Source of the DNA: Pontibacter qinzhouensis
GTDB taxonomy: Bacteria > Bacteroidota > Bacteroidia > Cytophagales > Hymenobacteraceae
Assembly (NCBI RefSeq): GCF_008017455.1
Contig: NZ_VRTY01000008.1
Coordinates: 28,355-92,354 of the forward strand
Reading direction: 5' to 3'
Length of the DNA: 64,000 bases
Below the pieces are notes generated by a model, which searched no databases, was not told the origin of the DNA, and saw only the letters and a list, made by a program, of their open reading frames with translations. A program made the position numbers and the translations under genes. How positions within the stretch are numbered: the stretch's first letter is position 1; every line of letters begins with the position of its first letter. Below are positions 44,908 through 53,984 of the stretch, in pieces.

Positions 44908-44965
44908 GATTATTTAAATGAAAATGGCCTTCCGCAAGCATTTCAGGTATTTTGGTGTCAAGGGT
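44908..44965 (+). repeat. 57-bp dispersed repeat, copy 14
   Basis: Starts GATTATTTAAATGAAAATGG and ends GTCAAGGGT, for 58 bp. It is inverted relative to copy 13. Confidence 0.88.
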
Positions 44966-45068
44966 TAGAGCCGGGTGCCCGGCAGGCAAAAGGTGCTACC
45001 CAACTAGTTAGAACGGTGCTTTTTAAAAGCTAGTTCCGGTGCCCTCTCCTATTTAGAAACAACTATTT

Positions 45069-45099
45069 TTTGCATGGCCCATAAAAAAGGCTATTTTTG
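45069..45099 (+). promoter_or_regulatory. Promoter for sucD
   Basis: TTTG (45069-45072), a 19-nt spacer and TATTTTTG (45092-45099) match the Bacteroidota -33/-7 consensus exactly. The likely transcript start lies about 45 nt before the ATG. Confidence 0.7.
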
Positions 45100-45151
45100 C
45101 ACATCGCTTATTAGTCAGATCGTCTATACTTCAATTAATTAAGATACACAC

Positions 45152-46042
45152 ATGAGTGTTTTAGTGAATAAAGATTCCAAAGTGATTGTGCAGGGCTTCA
45201 CTGGCTCAGAGGGTTCGTTCCACGCGCAACAAATGATAGAGTATGGCACTAACGTGGTTGGTGGTGTAACTCCAGGTAAAGGTGGTTCTACGCACCTCGA
45301 CCGTCCGGTTTTTAACACAGTAGCCGATGCCGTGAAACAAACCGGTGCCAACGTAACCATCATTTTTGTGCCACCGGCTTTCGCTGCCGATGCCATTATG
45401 GAAGCTGCTGACGCTGGCATAGCGGTTATTGTTGCCATTACAGAAGGTATTCCGGTAAAAGACATGGTAGCTGCCAAAAACTACCTGAAAAACAAAGCGG
45501 TTACCCTGATCGGCCCTAACTGCCCGGGCGTGATTACGCCAGGCGAAGCAAAAGTAGGTATTATGCCTGGCTTCGTGTTTAAGTCAGGTCGTATCGGTAT
45601 TGTGTCTAAATCTGGTACTTTAACGTACGAAGCTGCAGACCAGATCGTGAAAGCCGGACTTGGTATTTCTACTGCCATCGGTATCGGAGGCGACCCGATT
45701 ATTGGAACGCCAACCAAAAACGCTGTGGAGCTGCTCATGGAAGACCCTGAGACTGACGCGATCGTGATGATCGGTGAGATTGGCGGTAACTATGAGGCTA
45801 TGGCATCGCAGTACATCAAAGAAACCGGGAACAAAAAACCAGTTGTAGGCTTTATTGCCGGGCAAACTGCTCCTGCAGGTCGCCGTATGGGCCATGCCGG
45901 TGCTATTGTAGGTGGAGCCGACGATACAGCTGCCGCTAAAATGAAAATTATGCGTGAGTGCGGTATTAACGTAGTGGAGTCTCCTGCCGAGATCGGTGAC
46001 GCTATGGTGAAAGCCTTACAAGAGGCTGGCATCACAGCCTAA
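45152..46042 (+). CDS. sucD: Succinyl-CoA synthetase, alpha subunit
   Basis: 296 residues. The CoA-binding Rossmann region ([14 protein letters not shown]) and the phosphohistidine H248 in [12 protein letters not shown] are intact, with [12 protein letters not shown] between them. With SucB/SucC-type beta subunit (not in this window) it turns succinyl-CoA into succinate, making ATP or GTP. It also consumes the succinyl-CoA produced by the mutase encoded at 11-15 kb. Codon use looks highly adapted and its promoter is consensus, as expected for a TCA-cycle gene. Confidence 0.96.
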   Translation: MSVLVNKDSKVIVQGFTGSEGSFHAQQMIEYGTNVVGGVTPGKGGSTHLDRPVFNTVADAVKQTGANVTIIFVPPAFAADAIMEAADAGIAVIVAITEGIPVKDMVAAKNYLKNKAVTLIGPNCPGVITPGEAKVGIMPGFVFKSGRIGIVSKSGTLTYEAADQIVKAGLGISTAIGIGGDPIIGTPTKNAVELLMEDPETDAIVMIGEIGGNYEAMASQYIKETGNKKPVVGFIAGQTAPAGRRMGHAGAIVGGADDTAAAKMKIMRECGINVVESPAEIGDAMVKALQEAGITA

Positions 46043-46085
46043 ATGAAAGACTTCTGATAACCAGATTTCAGATAAAGTATTATGA

Positions 46086-46117
46086 AAGAAAGGCTGCCTG
46101 TAAGGGTGGCCTTTCTT
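46086..46117 (+). terminator. Possible weak terminator after sucD
   Basis: AAGAAAGGC / GCCTTTCTT, a 9-bp stem, but followed by GTTGTAG rather than a T run. Confidence 0.4.
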
Positions 46118-46308
46118 GTTGTAGTTGCCTATACCTTTTTCTCTGTAAAAGATAAATAGCTCCTGCTGCCCCTACTGCCCTTCCGGAATTATTCCTGCTT
46201 TTTTGCTGTTCTGCAGCTAAGAATGCAACGAACTATAATTAAAGCAATTACCTGTTTGCATAACAGCAGGTGCTGTAAATAGCCCGCGCATTATTATAGA
46301 TTATTTGC

Positions 46309-46316
46309 TACTTTTG
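46309..46316 (+). promoter_or_regulatory. -7 promoter element TACTTTTG before the bacilliredoxin gene
   Basis: A perfect TAnnTTTG match 37 bp before the ATG. The -33 region is weak. Confidence 0.5.
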
Positions 46317-46353
46317 TACCGACAAATATTTACCACATTAAACTATTGATCTT

Positions 46354-46776
46354 ATGGGAATGTATCCTGAATATATGGTGGCTCCTATCCGCGAAGACCT
46401 TACTTCTGCTGGTTTTGAGCAACTAATGACTGCTGAAGAAGTGGAGCAAGTTTTAGGTGCTGAGAGCGGTACTGTGCTGGTAGCCGTAAACTCGGTTTGT
46501 GGTTGTGCGGCAGCCAAGGCTCGCCCGGCGCTTAAAATGGCCGTAGCTGCCAGCGATAAACGCCCTGCAAAACTGGTTACAGTGTTTGCAGGCATGGAGC
46601 AGGACGCTGTAGCCAAAGCCCGTGAGCACATGCTGCCATACCCTCCATCTTCACCATCTATTGCTCTGTTTAAAAACGGCGAACTGGTGCACATGATCGA
46701 GCGCTACCACATCGAAGGCAATGAGCTACACCGTATCGTTGATAATCTGAAAGGTGCTTTTGACGCATACTGTTAA
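46354..46776 (+). CDS. BrxA/BrxB-family bacilliredoxin
   Basis: 140 residues, thioredoxin fold. The CGC active site is at 49-51 (NSVCGCAAAKARP), as in Bacillus YphP/YqiW. Members remove low-molecular-weight thiols such as bacillithiol from oxidised proteins; some Bacteroidota make bacillithiol, which would fit. PSPSIALFKNGELVHMIER is the usual cis-proline and final-strand region. Monocistronic and ended by two strong hairpins. Confidence 0.92.
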   Translation: MGMYPEYMVAPIREDLTSAGFEQLMTAEEVEQVLGAESGTVLVAVNSVCGCAAAKARPALKMAVAASDKRPAKLVTVFAGMEQDAVAKAREHMLPYPPSSPSIALFKNGELVHMIERYHIEGNELHRIVDNLKGAFDAYC

Positions 46777-46825
46777 GGCTTCGCCTAATTAAAAATTAGA
46801 AATTCAAAATTAGAGTTAACTACGA

Positions 46826-46859
46826 AAAACCCGCCAGGATTTAAAACCTGGCGGGTTTT
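46826..46859. terminator. Terminator after the bacilliredoxin gene
   Basis: AAAACCCGCCAGG / CCTGGCGGGTTTT, a 13-bp perfect stem with an 8-nt loop ending in T4. Confidence 0.85.
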
Positions 46860-46864
46860 CTCTT

Positions 46865-46904
46865 AAACGACAAAGGCCGGTACTAGCACCGGCCTTTGTC
46901 GTTT
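46865..46904. terminator. Second very strong hairpin, probably terminating purD from the other side
   Basis: A 17-bp perfect inverted repeat (46865-46881 / 46888-46904, core GACAAAGGCCGGT) with a 6-nt loop. Read on the minus strand it follows the purD stop by about 70 bp. Together with the previous stem it insulates the two convergent genes. Confidence 0.8.
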
Positions 46905-46971
46905 ATGTTAGGTAACAGAAGCTTTTCATGGTTTAATCTTTCTGCTTTCTGGCACCTTTGTCTTTAATAAA

Positions 46972-48267
46972 TTACTTGGCTACACCACTCGGTTTCAAAT
47001 CGAAGCCGATGTCGTGGCGGTAGTAACGGTCTTGCCAGGTTATTTTCTCGGCGGCGGCATTGGCTTTTGCAAGTGCACCATCCATGGTGTCTGCCAGAGC
47101 GGTAACGGCTATTACACGGCCACCATTGTTAGTCAGCTTATCGCCTACCTTTTTAGTACCTGCATGAAATACCATTACATCTCCGTCTACCTCTTCTATA
47201 CCGCTGATCTCCTTGCCTTTTTCGAAACCTTCGGGGTAACCACCTGATACCAGGAACACGGTAGCTGCTGTGCGAGGATCAACTTCCAGTTTAAAGCTGC
47301 CCAGCCGGTGCTCGTGCAGGGCACAGAACATATCAAACAAATCGGACTTAATGCGTGGCAGAATAGCCTCTGTTTCAGGGTCGCCTAACCGAACATTGTA
47401 TTCTATTACATAAGGGTCTCCGTTTACATTTATCAGGCCAATAAACAGGAAACCTGTGTACGGAATGTTGTCTTTTTGTAAGCCTGAAAGTGTCGGATTG
47501 ATGACGCGGTCCTTTACCTTCTGCATAAACACATCGTCTACAAACGATACCGGCGAAATAGCGCCCATACCTCCTGTGTTCAGACCTGTGTCGCCTTCTC
47601 CTATACGCTTATAATCTTTGGCTTCCGGTAGCAGTATATATTCTTTACCATCGGTCAGGATAAAAACCGAAACCTCAATACCTACCAGGAACTCTTCTAT
47701 GACTACCTTGCTGCTGGCATTCCCGAAACGTTTGTTGCGCAGCAGGTCTTCCAGGGCATCCAGGGCTTCATCATATTCCTGGGCAATAATAACGCCTTTT
47801 CCTGCAGCCAGACCATCAGCCTTTATAACTACCGGGTACGAGTGGTTACGCAGGTATTCTACTGCCTCGCGGTAGGTGTCTTCGGTAAAGGCGCGGTAGC
47901 GGGCAGTAGGAATGTTGTTCTTCTCCAGGAACATTTTACAGAAGTCTTTGCTTCCTTCGAGCATAGCACCTGCTTTGCGTGGCCCTATAATCAGGATGTG
48001 CTTGAGATACTCGGTGCTCTGGAAATAATCGTGGATACCTTCTACCAGCGCGTTTTCGTGCCCTACCACAATCATCATGATGTTGAAATCGGTGGCGAAT
48101 TTGGCAACTTCCTCAAAGTTATGCGTGTCTACACAGGCAGTTGTGCCAAACTTTTCGGTACCGGCATTTCCTGGTGCCACAAACACCTTCTCACAATACT
48201 GGCTTTGGCTCAGTTTCCAGGCAATGGCGTGCTCGCGTGCTCCAGACCCAATAATTAATACATTCAT
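46972..48267 (-). CDS. purD: Phosphoribosylamine--glycine ligase
   Basis: 431 residues, ATP-grasp enzyme of purine synthesis (step 2, forming GAR). Typical features: MNVLIIGSGAREHAIAWK N-terminus, GPRKAGAMLEGSKDFCKMF, the ATP loop ADGLAAGKGV, LNTGGMGAISP and FNVRLGDPE-like YNVRLGDPETEAILP. No fusion to other Pur domains. Single gene, followed by the double hairpin above. Confidence 0.96.
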   Translation of the reverse strand: MNVLIIGSGAREHAIAWKLSQSQYCEKVFVAPGNAGTEKFGTTACVDTHNFEEVAKFATDFNIMMIVVGHENALVEGIHDYFQSTEYLKHILIIGPRKAGAMLEGSKDFCKMFLEKNNIPTARYRAFTEDTYREAVEYLRNHSYPVVIKADGLAAGKGVIIAQEYDEALDALEDLLRNKRFGNASSKVVIEEFLVGIEVSVFILTDGKEYILLPEAKDYKRIGEGDTGLNTGGMGAISPVSFVDDVFMQKVKDRVINPTLSGLQKDNIPYTGFLFIGLINVNGDPYVIEYNVRLGDPETEAILPRIKSDLFDMFCALHEHRLGSFKLEVDPRTAATVFLVSGGYPEGFEKGKEISGIEEVDGDVMVFHAGTKKVGDKLTNNGGRVIAVTALADTMDGALAKANAAAEKITWQDRYYRHDIGFDLKPSGVAK

Positions 48268-48269
48268 TC

Positions 48270-48330
48270 TGTAATTAATCTTTAAATGGTTGAATTGCTT
48301 AATTGCTGCATGGTTAAACTGTTAAATACT
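48270..48330. repeat. Degenerate TTAAATGGTTGAATTG tract
   Basis: Upstream of purD the sequence cycles through TTTAAATGGTTGAATTGCTT, TGCATGGTTAAACTGTTAAA and similar. A related tract with the opposite strand sense (AACCATCTAACAATGAAGCC) lies at 48435-48482 on the far side of repeat copy 15. Confidence 0.5.
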
Positions 48331-48372
48331 TAAGGTAGCTGGTGCTGCGCAAAACCCTGGAAGATGTAGATA

Positions 48373-48429
48373 ACCCTTGACAAGATTTTGCACTTTTTCC
48401 TTTGGAAGGCCATTTTCATTCGAATAATT
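48373..48429 (-). repeat. 57-bp dispersed repeat, copy 15
   Basis: On the minus strand it starts AATTATTCGAATGAAAATGG and ends TGTCAAGGGT, for 57 bp, with CCTTCCAAAGG inside. It is flanked on both sides by TTAAATGG-type tracts. Confidence 0.9.
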
Positions 48430-48480
48430 GAGCCTTGCGCCTAACCATCTAACAATGAAGCCATTTAACAATTAAACAAT

Positions 48481-50661
48481 TTAATTAGCATATTCCGACA
48501 AGAACTTGATGCGCATCAGGCGCAGGTCCTCTTCGGTATAATCGTCGGTGCCGAGTTCTTTCAGGGCATCGTTAATGTTATCGGTTTTGGCTTGCAGGAA
48601 ATACTCATACACCTCTTCCTGGCGCTCCTCATCAAGCAGGTTGTTAATGTAGTAGTTCAGGTTTAGTTTAGTGCCGGAGTAGCAGATGTGCTCAATCTCC
48701 TCAATCAGTTCCTGCATCGTCAGGTCTTTTGAGCTGGCAATCTCCTCCAGGTCTACTTTCTTATCGATCTGCTGAATAATATAAATCTTTATTTTCGACT
48801 TGTTAACCGTAGTTTTCACCACTACATCAGAAGCCGTTACGATATCGTTTTCTTCAACGTACTTGCCAATCAGGTCGAGGAAAGGCTTACCGAATTTCTG
48901 CACTTTGCCCATGCCCACGCCACCAATCTGTGCCAGTTCTTCGCGGTTAGTCGGGTAAGTGGTGGCCATCTCCTTCAGCGATGGGTCCTGGAACAGCACA
49001 TATGGTGGCAGGTCTTTTTCCTTGGCCAGTTTTTTACGCAAATTCTTCAACAGGTCAAACAATACCTCGTCATGTCCTGCGGCTGCCTGGGTTTCTTCTT
49101 TTTCTTCGTCCTCTTTCACTTCCTGCTCGTAGTTATGGTCCTTTGTAAGCTGAATGGGATGTGGGTTTTGAATAAAGTCGTGTCCTTTCTGTGTCATTTT
49201 TACTACACCGAAATTTTCTATGTCTTTCTCTAAAAACTCTGACAGCAACACCTGGCGCAGTACAGAACTCCAGAACTGGGCATCCTGGTCTTTGCCTTTG
49301 CCAAATACCTCCAGCTTATCGTGGTCGTAGCTGGTGATGTACTGGTTTCTTAAGCCAGTCAGTACAGCGGTTATATGGTCTATTCCGAAGCGTTCTTCTG
49401 TCAGGTGCACCGCTTTCAGGGCCAGTTGCACCTCTTCCTGTGCCTCAAAACGTGGTTTCGGGTGCAGGCAGTTATCGCAGAAGCCACAGTCTTTCTCGTA
49501 AGCCTCGCCAAAATAGTGCAATAGCTGCTTACGGCGGCACACGGCAGAATCGGCATAAGCGGCCATTTCCTGCAGCAGCAGCTTGGAGTTATCGCGTTCG
49601 GTTACAGGTTTATCTTTGTTAAACTTTTCGAGTTTTAAAATATCATCGTAGCTGTAGAACATCAGGCAGTTGCCTTCCATTCCGTCGCGGCCGGCACGAC
49701 CTGTTTCCTGGTAATAGCCTTCAATAGACTTTGGTGTGTCGTAGTGGATCACGAACCGTACGTCTGGTTTATCTATACCCATGCCAAACGCGATGGTGGC
49801 CACAATTACGTCGGCTTCTTCGTTCAGGAAAGCATCCTGGTTCGCCATCCGGATGTTAGAGTCAAGGCCGGCATGGTAAGGCAATGCTTTTACATCGTTA
49901 ACACGAAGTAACTCAGCAATTTCCTCTACCTTTTTGCGGCTTAAACAATATACGATGCCGCTTTTCCCCTTGTTTTTCTTTACGTACTGTATGAGCTGCT
50001 TTTTGGTGTTGTGCTTTGGCCGCACCTCGTAGTAGAGGTTCGTGCGGTTAAACGACGATTTAAACACCGAGGCCTCATCCATCTGCAGGTTGCGCTGTAT
50101 GTCGAGCTGCACTTTAGGCGTGGCAGTGGCCGTAAGGGCAATTACCGGCAGGTCGCCGATCTGGTCGATAATACCACGTATACGGCGATACTCCGGCCTG
50201 AAATCGTGGCCCCACTCCGAAATACAATGCGCCTCGTCTATAGCCACAAAAGTAATCTGGGCACTGCGCAGAAACTCAATAGTTTCTTCTTTGGTAAGCG
50301 ACTCAGGTGCTACATACAGCAGCTTCACTTCCCCTGCCAGTGTTTCTTTCTTTACACGGTTAATCTCCGATTTTGAGAGTGTAGAGTTAAGGAAGTGGGC
50401 ATTTACGCCAAAGGCATTCAGCTGGTCTACCTGATTTTTCATCAGGGCGATAAGGGGAGAAATAACGATGGCAGTTCCCGGAAGCGACAAAGCAGGAAGT
50501 TGATAGCACAACGACTTGCCTGCACCCGTCGGCATAATTACAAACGTATTCTTGCGGTTGATAATATTGTTTATTATCAGCTCCTGATTACCTCTGAATT
50601 GATTATACCCAAAAACTTCCTTTAATTTGTTTTTGAGGTTTACCTCTTGTTTAATTGACAT
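48481..50661 (-). CDS. recQ: ATP-dependent DNA helicase RecQ
   Basis: 726 residues. Superfamily 2 helicase motifs: Walker A MPTGAGKS (43-50), DEAH box IDEAHCISEWGHDFRPEY, SATATPK-type TATATPK, QETGRAGRDG. The RecQ C-terminal zinc site (CRRKQLLHYFG ... CGFCDNC) and an HRDC domain (around 535-610) follow, then an extra helical C-terminal extension as in other Bacteroidota RecQs. It unwinds DNA in recombination and fork repair. It is divergent from kdsD with only 64 bp between starts. Confidence 0.96.
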   Translation of the reverse strand: MSIKQEVNLKNKLKEVFGYNQFRGNQELIINNIINRKNTFVIMPTGAGKSLCYQLPALSLPGTAIVISPLIALMKNQVDQLNAFGVNAHFLNSTLSKSEINRVKKETLAGEVKLLYVAPESLTKEETIEFLRSAQITFVAIDEAHCISEWGHDFRPEYRRIRGIIDQIGDLPVIALTATATPKVQLDIQRNLQMDEASVFKSSFNRTNLYYEVRPKHNTKKQLIQYVKKNKGKSGIVYCLSRKKVEEIAELLRVNDVKALPYHAGLDSNIRMANQDAFLNEEADVIVATIAFGMGIDKPDVRFVIHYDTPKSIEGYYQETGRAGRDGMEGNCLMFYSYDDILKLEKFNKDKPVTERDNSKLLLQEMAAYADSAVCRRKQLLHYFGEAYEKDCGFCDNCLHPKPRFEAQEEVQLALKAVHLTEERFGIDHITAVLTGLRNQYITSYDHDKLEVFGKGKDQDAQFWSSVLRQVLLSEFLEKDIENFGVVKMTQKGHDFIQNPHPIQLTKDHNYEQEVKEDEEKEETQAAAGHDEVLFDLLKNLRKKLAKEKDLPPYVLFQDPSLKEMATTYPTNREELAQIGGVGMGKVQKFGKPFLDLIGKYVEENDIVTASDVVVKTTVNKSKIKIYIIQQIDKKVDLEEIASSKDLTMQELIEEIEHICYSGTKLNLNYYINNLLDEERQEEVYEYFLQAKTDNINDALKELGTDDYTEEDLRLMRIKFLSEYAN

Positions 50662-50725
50662 GTACCCTGGCGAAAAATGAATATTTACAACGTATCCTTT
50701 AAGGAGACATTAACACAAATTTAAA

Positions 50726-51697
50726 TTGAATCTCAATAATAACATCATTTTATCTGCAAAAAAAGTCTTGAAGGCAGAAGCCGATGCAATCGCTAAACTA
50801 GGCGATTTTATCGACGAAGGATTTGTAAAATGCGCCCAAGCCATTCTGCAGATAAAAGGCCGTGTGGTGGTAACTGGCATTGGCAAGAGCGCTCACATTG
50901 CCACCAAAATAGTGGCTACGCTCAACTCTACCGGCACTCCTGCCCTCTTTATGCACGCGGCCGATGCTATTCATGGCGACCTGGGCATGATTCAATCGGA
51001 GGACTTTGTAATCTGTATCTCCAAAAGCGGCAACACCCCCGAGATAAAAGTACTTGTTCCGCTGCTAAAACGAAAAGGCTCCCAACTGGCCGCCCTGGTC
51101 TCCGACACGGGTTCTTACCTGGCCCTGAACGCTAACTTTATTTTAAAAGCACACGTAGAGCGGGAGGCATGCCCGTTTAACCTGGCACCAACCACCAGCA
51201 CCACGGCAGCACTCGCTCTTGGCGATGCCCTGGCAGTTTGCCTGCTGGAGGCCCGCGGCTTTAGCAGTGCAGATTTCGCCACGCTGCACCCGGGCGGCTC
51301 GCTCGGGAAAAGGCTCTATCTTAAAGTTGGCGATATTTATGTTCATAATCAAGCCCCTAAGGTAAACGAGCAGGCCTCGCTGAAAGAAATTATTATCGAG
51401 ATTTCGTCTAAGAGACTAGGGGCTACAGCCGTTGTAACAGCAGGAACCGACAAACTGGTAGGAATAATAACAGACGGGGATCTGCGCCGTATGCTCAACA
51501 ATTTTGACTCGATAGAGGGTATACAGGCGGCAGATATTATGACGCCCTCGCCCCGCACCATAGAGCCTGAACAGTATGCGGCAGAGGCCATGGCTATTAT
51601 GCAGGATAAGAATATAACACAATTAGTAGTTACAATTGAAGAAAAATTTGTAGGTTTCGTCCACCTACACGATCTGTTAAAAGAAGGACTTGTATAG
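50726..51697 (+). CDS. kdsD: Arabinose-5-phosphate isomerase (KpsF/GutQ family)
   Basis: 323 residues from a TTG start; no in-frame ATG precedes the conserved N-terminus. The SIS domain (about 40-180) has TGIGKSAHIATK and SKSGNTPEIKVLVP, with the HPGGSLGKRL signature joining it to two CBS domains (about 205-320). It converts ribulose-5-phosphate to arabinose-5-phosphate, the first step toward Kdo. It ends 2 bp before manC, so the two sugar genes are cotranscribed. Confidence 0.93.
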   Translation: MNLNNNIILSAKKVLKAEADAIAKLGDFIDEGFVKCAQAILQIKGRVVVTGIGKSAHIATKIVATLNSTGTPALFMHAADAIHGDLGMIQSEDFVICISKSGNTPEIKVLVPLLKRKGSQLAALVSDTGSYLALNANFILKAHVEREACPFNLAPTTSTTAALALGDALAVCLLEARGFSSADFATLHPGGSLGKRLYLKVGDIYVHNQAPKVNEQASLKEIIIEISSKRLGATAVVTAGTDKLVGIITDGDLRRMLNNFDSIEGIQAADIMTPSPRTIEPEQYAAEAMAIMQDKNITQLVVTIEEKFVGFVHLHDLLKEGLV

Positions 51698-51699
51698 TT

Positions 51700-52776
51700 A
51701 TGGATAAAAACACCTTTGTAGTCATTATGGCTGGTGGCATCGGGAGCCGGTTCTGGCCGTTCAGCAGAACAAACTACCCCAAACAATTTCACGATGTTTT
51801 AGGAACAGGCGAGAGCATGCTCCAAATGACGGCAAGGCGCTTTAAGGACATCTGCCCTCCCGAAAACATTTTTATAGTTACCAATAAAGACTATGAAGCG
51901 CTCGTGAAAGAGCAACTGCCACAGCTAACCGACAACCAGATTCTGCTGGAGCCGGTAGGTCGTAACACAGCGCCCTGCATTGCTTATGCCTCGCATAAAA
52001 TCGCGCTGCTAAACCCGGATGCCAACCTGGTGGTTACCCCCTCCGACCACGTTATTCTGAAAGAAGACGTGTTTACCAGTGTCGTGCAAAAAGGGCTGAA
52101 AGCGGCCTCGCAAGACGATGTATTAATAACGCTTGGCATTGAGCCCAGCCGCCCCGACACCGGCTATGGCTACATACAGTACATAGACAACGAAGGCAGC
52201 GACATAAAAAAGGTAAAGACCTTTACCGAAAAGCCGAACCTGGAACTAGCCCAGATGTTCCTCGATAGCGGCGATTTTGTCTGGAATGCCGGCATCTTTA
52301 TCTGGAGCGCCAAAAGTATTTTAAATGCCTTCAGGCAGCACCTTTCTGAAATAACGGAGGTTTTTGACGAAGGCAACATGGTCCTCAACACATCGGAGGA
52401 GCAGAACTTTATTGCCAGAGCCTACTCCCAGTGCCGCAACATCTCAATAGATTATGGCATTATGGAAAAGGTAGATAACGTGTACGTGCTGCTCGCCGAC
52501 ATTGGCTGGTCTGACCTGGGCACCTGGAACTCGCTGTACACCATCGGCGAAAAAGAAAAAGACGGCAATGTGATAGACGGTGATGCATTACTTTACGACA
52601 CCAAAGACTGCATTATTAAAACGCCTAAAGAGCGGTTGGTAGTCGTGCAGGGGCTGGAGAATTACATTATTGCTGAATACGATAATGTGCTTATGATCTG
52701 CAGAAAAGACGAAGAACAGAAAGTAAAGGAATTTATGGCTGATGCCAAAGCCAAACGAGGCCCGGATTATATTTAA
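51700..52776 (+). CDS. manC: Mannose-1-phosphate guanylyltransferase
   Basis: 358 residues, the single-domain form without the isomerase fusion. The nucleotide-binding loop MAGGIGSRFWPFSR, the PKQF that follows, EPVGRNTAPC, FTEKP and WNAGIFIW define the family. It makes GDP-mannose, precursor of surface polysaccharides, possibly feeding the GT117 protein or others. Cotranscribed with kdsD and closed by a strong terminator. Confidence 0.95.
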   Translation: MDKNTFVVIMAGGIGSRFWPFSRTNYPKQFHDVLGTGESMLQMTARRFKDICPPENIFIVTNKDYEALVKEQLPQLTDNQILLEPVGRNTAPCIAYASHKIALLNPDANLVVTPSDHVILKEDVFTSVVQKGLKAASQDDVLITLGIEPSRPDTGYGYIQYIDNEGSDIKKVKTFTEKPNLELAQMFLDSGDFVWNAGIFIWSAKSILNAFRQHLSEITEVFDEGNMVLNTSEEQNFIARAYSQCRNISIDYGIMEKVDNVYVLLADIGWSDLGTWNSLYTIGEKEKDGNVIDGDALLYDTKDCIIKTPKERLVVVQGLENYIIAEYDNVLMICRKDEEQKVKEFMADAKAKRGPDYI

Positions 52777-52792
52777 AGTTTCCGCTTTCACG

Positions 52793-52831
52793 AAAAAGCC
52801 TCTGCAGAAAATTTATCTGCAGAGGCTTTTT
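52793..52831 (+). terminator. Strong terminator after manC
   Basis: A 16-bp perfect stem with core GCCTCTGCAGA / TCTGCAGAGGC, a 7-nt loop and T6, 16 bp after the stop codon. Confidence 0.9.
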
Positions 52832-52857
52832 TATGGTTATCCGTTTTTGCCAGAAGC

Positions 52858-52897
52858 AATTATTATAATGAAAACGGCCTTCCGAAGCTTTTAAGAT
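52858..52897 (+). repeat. 57-bp dispersed repeat, copy 16 (truncated)
   Basis: Starts AATTATTATAATGAAAACGG and matches copy 17 up to GAAGCTTTTAA; then it changes to unrelated AGATGCTAGATAATAGATGG and the CAAGGGT end is missing. Confidence 0.8.
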
Positions 52898-53070
52898 GCT
52901 AGATAATAGATGGTAGATTTTTCGTCTGAATCAGAAAACCAGAAGTTGTGAGTTTTATTTGAAGTTTTCTTCACTATTACATTATGTTCCATTTCCAAAT
53001 TTCCAAATCTTCACATCTCCAAACCAACTATTAAACTATTCAGCAATCAACAACTAACAACCAGCAACTA

Positions 53071-53127
53071 AATTATTCTAATGAAAACGGCCTTCCGAAG
53101 CTTTTTAATGTATTTTGAGCCAAGGGT
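53071..53127 (+). repeat. 57-bp dispersed repeat, copy 17
   Basis: Starts AATTATTCTAATGAAAACGG and ends AGCCAAGGGT, for 57 bp. It ends 11 bp from the rlmB stop codon. Confidence 0.9.
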
Positions 53128-53138
53128 TTGCCGTGAAA

Positions 53139-53984
53139 CTACCTTGGTTCAAAGGTGTTCAGGTTCGAGTAGCCGGTTTCGCGGAGGCGCTGGCTGAGAG
53201 CTTCGTATAACACAATGCCGGTGGCCACAGACACATTAAGCGAACCGATTTGGCCCAGCAATGGTATGCGCAGTTTAGCATCGGCCCGCTTCAGGTACTC
53301 CGGCGATATGCCATCTTCCTCGCTGCCCATAATAATGGCAGTTGGTACTGTAAAGTCTACCTGGCTGTCGGGCAGCATCAGATCTGTTTTTTCGGTACAG
53401 GCTATTATCTGTATACCGGAGTTCTTCAGGTAATCGATCGCATCTTTCAGGTTAGGCTCGCGGCATATTGGCACCAGGTGCAGGGCACCAGCCGATGTTT
53501 TAATAGCATCTGCGTTAGCCTGTGCACCGCCACGGCTAGGTATCACGATGGCATCCACGCCCATACATTCGGCATTCCGGGCAATAGAGCCGAAGTTACG
53601 CACATCGGTTACACGGTCCAGGATGAGCAGGAGCGGATTTTTACCTTTTTCGTATAAGGAAGTCACGATTTCGGCCAAAGGCAGGTACGTGATGGCTGAA
53701 ATATAAGCAACCGCACCCTGGTGATTTTTGCGCGTAAGCTTGTTCAGCTTCTCAATAGGCACAGTGGCTACCGGAACATCTGCTTTTTTGGCCAGCTCCA
53801 GAATCTCTTCTGTCATGGGGTTTCTGGCACTTTTCTGAAGAAAAATTTTCTCCATTACTTTACCCGCAAGCATGGCCTCGATAATCGGCCGTAAGCCAAA
53901 AATCATCTCCATCTTGTCTTCCTTAGGTGCTCTTGAGCTACCGTATCGGGGGTTTACATATTCTCTGTTATTCCTGCTCTCCAT
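53139..53984 (-). CDS. rlmB: 23S rRNA (guanosine-2'-O-)-methyltransferase RlmB
   Basis: 281 residues. A short basic N-terminal tail (MESRNNREYVNPRYG) is followed by the substrate-binding domain and a SPOUT knot: DRVTDVRNFGSIARNAECMG, IMGSEEDGIS and GSLNVSVATGIVLYEAL. It methylates G2251 of 23S rRNA. Its start overlaps the end of the upstream GWxTD gene by 31 bp in another frame; the internal Met at 53912 would avoid this but lose the tail. Translational coupling is plausible. Confidence 0.93.
   Translation of the reverse strand: MESRNNREYVNPRYGSSRAPKEDKMEMIFGLRPIIEAMLAGKVMEKIFLQKSARNPMTEEILELAKKADVPVATVPIEKLNKLTRKNHQGAVAYISAITYLPLAEIVTSLYEKGKNPLLLILDRVTDVRNFGSIARNAECMGVDAIVIPSRGGAQANADAIKTSAGALHLVPICREPNLKDAIDYLKNSGIQIIACTEKTDLMLPDSQVDFTVPTAIIMGSEEDGISPEYLKRADAKLRIPLLGQIGSLNVSVATGIVLYEALSQRLRETGYSNLNTFEPR

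Larger units (their letters stand above)
44545..45151. other. 607-bp gap between divergent genes with two inverted repeat copies
   Basis: No credible gene. It contains copies 13 (-) and 14 (+) of the 57-bp repeat in tail-to-tail orientation, a short AACTAG / CTAGTT pair near 45002-45035, and a well-formed promoter before sucD. Confidence 0.55.
52777..53138. other. Gap between convergent manC and rlmB with two direct repeat copies
   Basis: 362 bp: terminator, truncated repeat copy 16, a low-complexity tract of CCAAATTTCCAAATCTTC and CAACAACTAACAACC type (52985-53068), then full repeat copy 17. Confidence 0.6.

Noticed and set aside
44764..45033. 89-codon plus-strand frame in the gap before sucD
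   Set aside because: It runs through a copy of the 57-bp repeat, has no protein-like pattern, and its end overlaps the region just before the sucD promoter.
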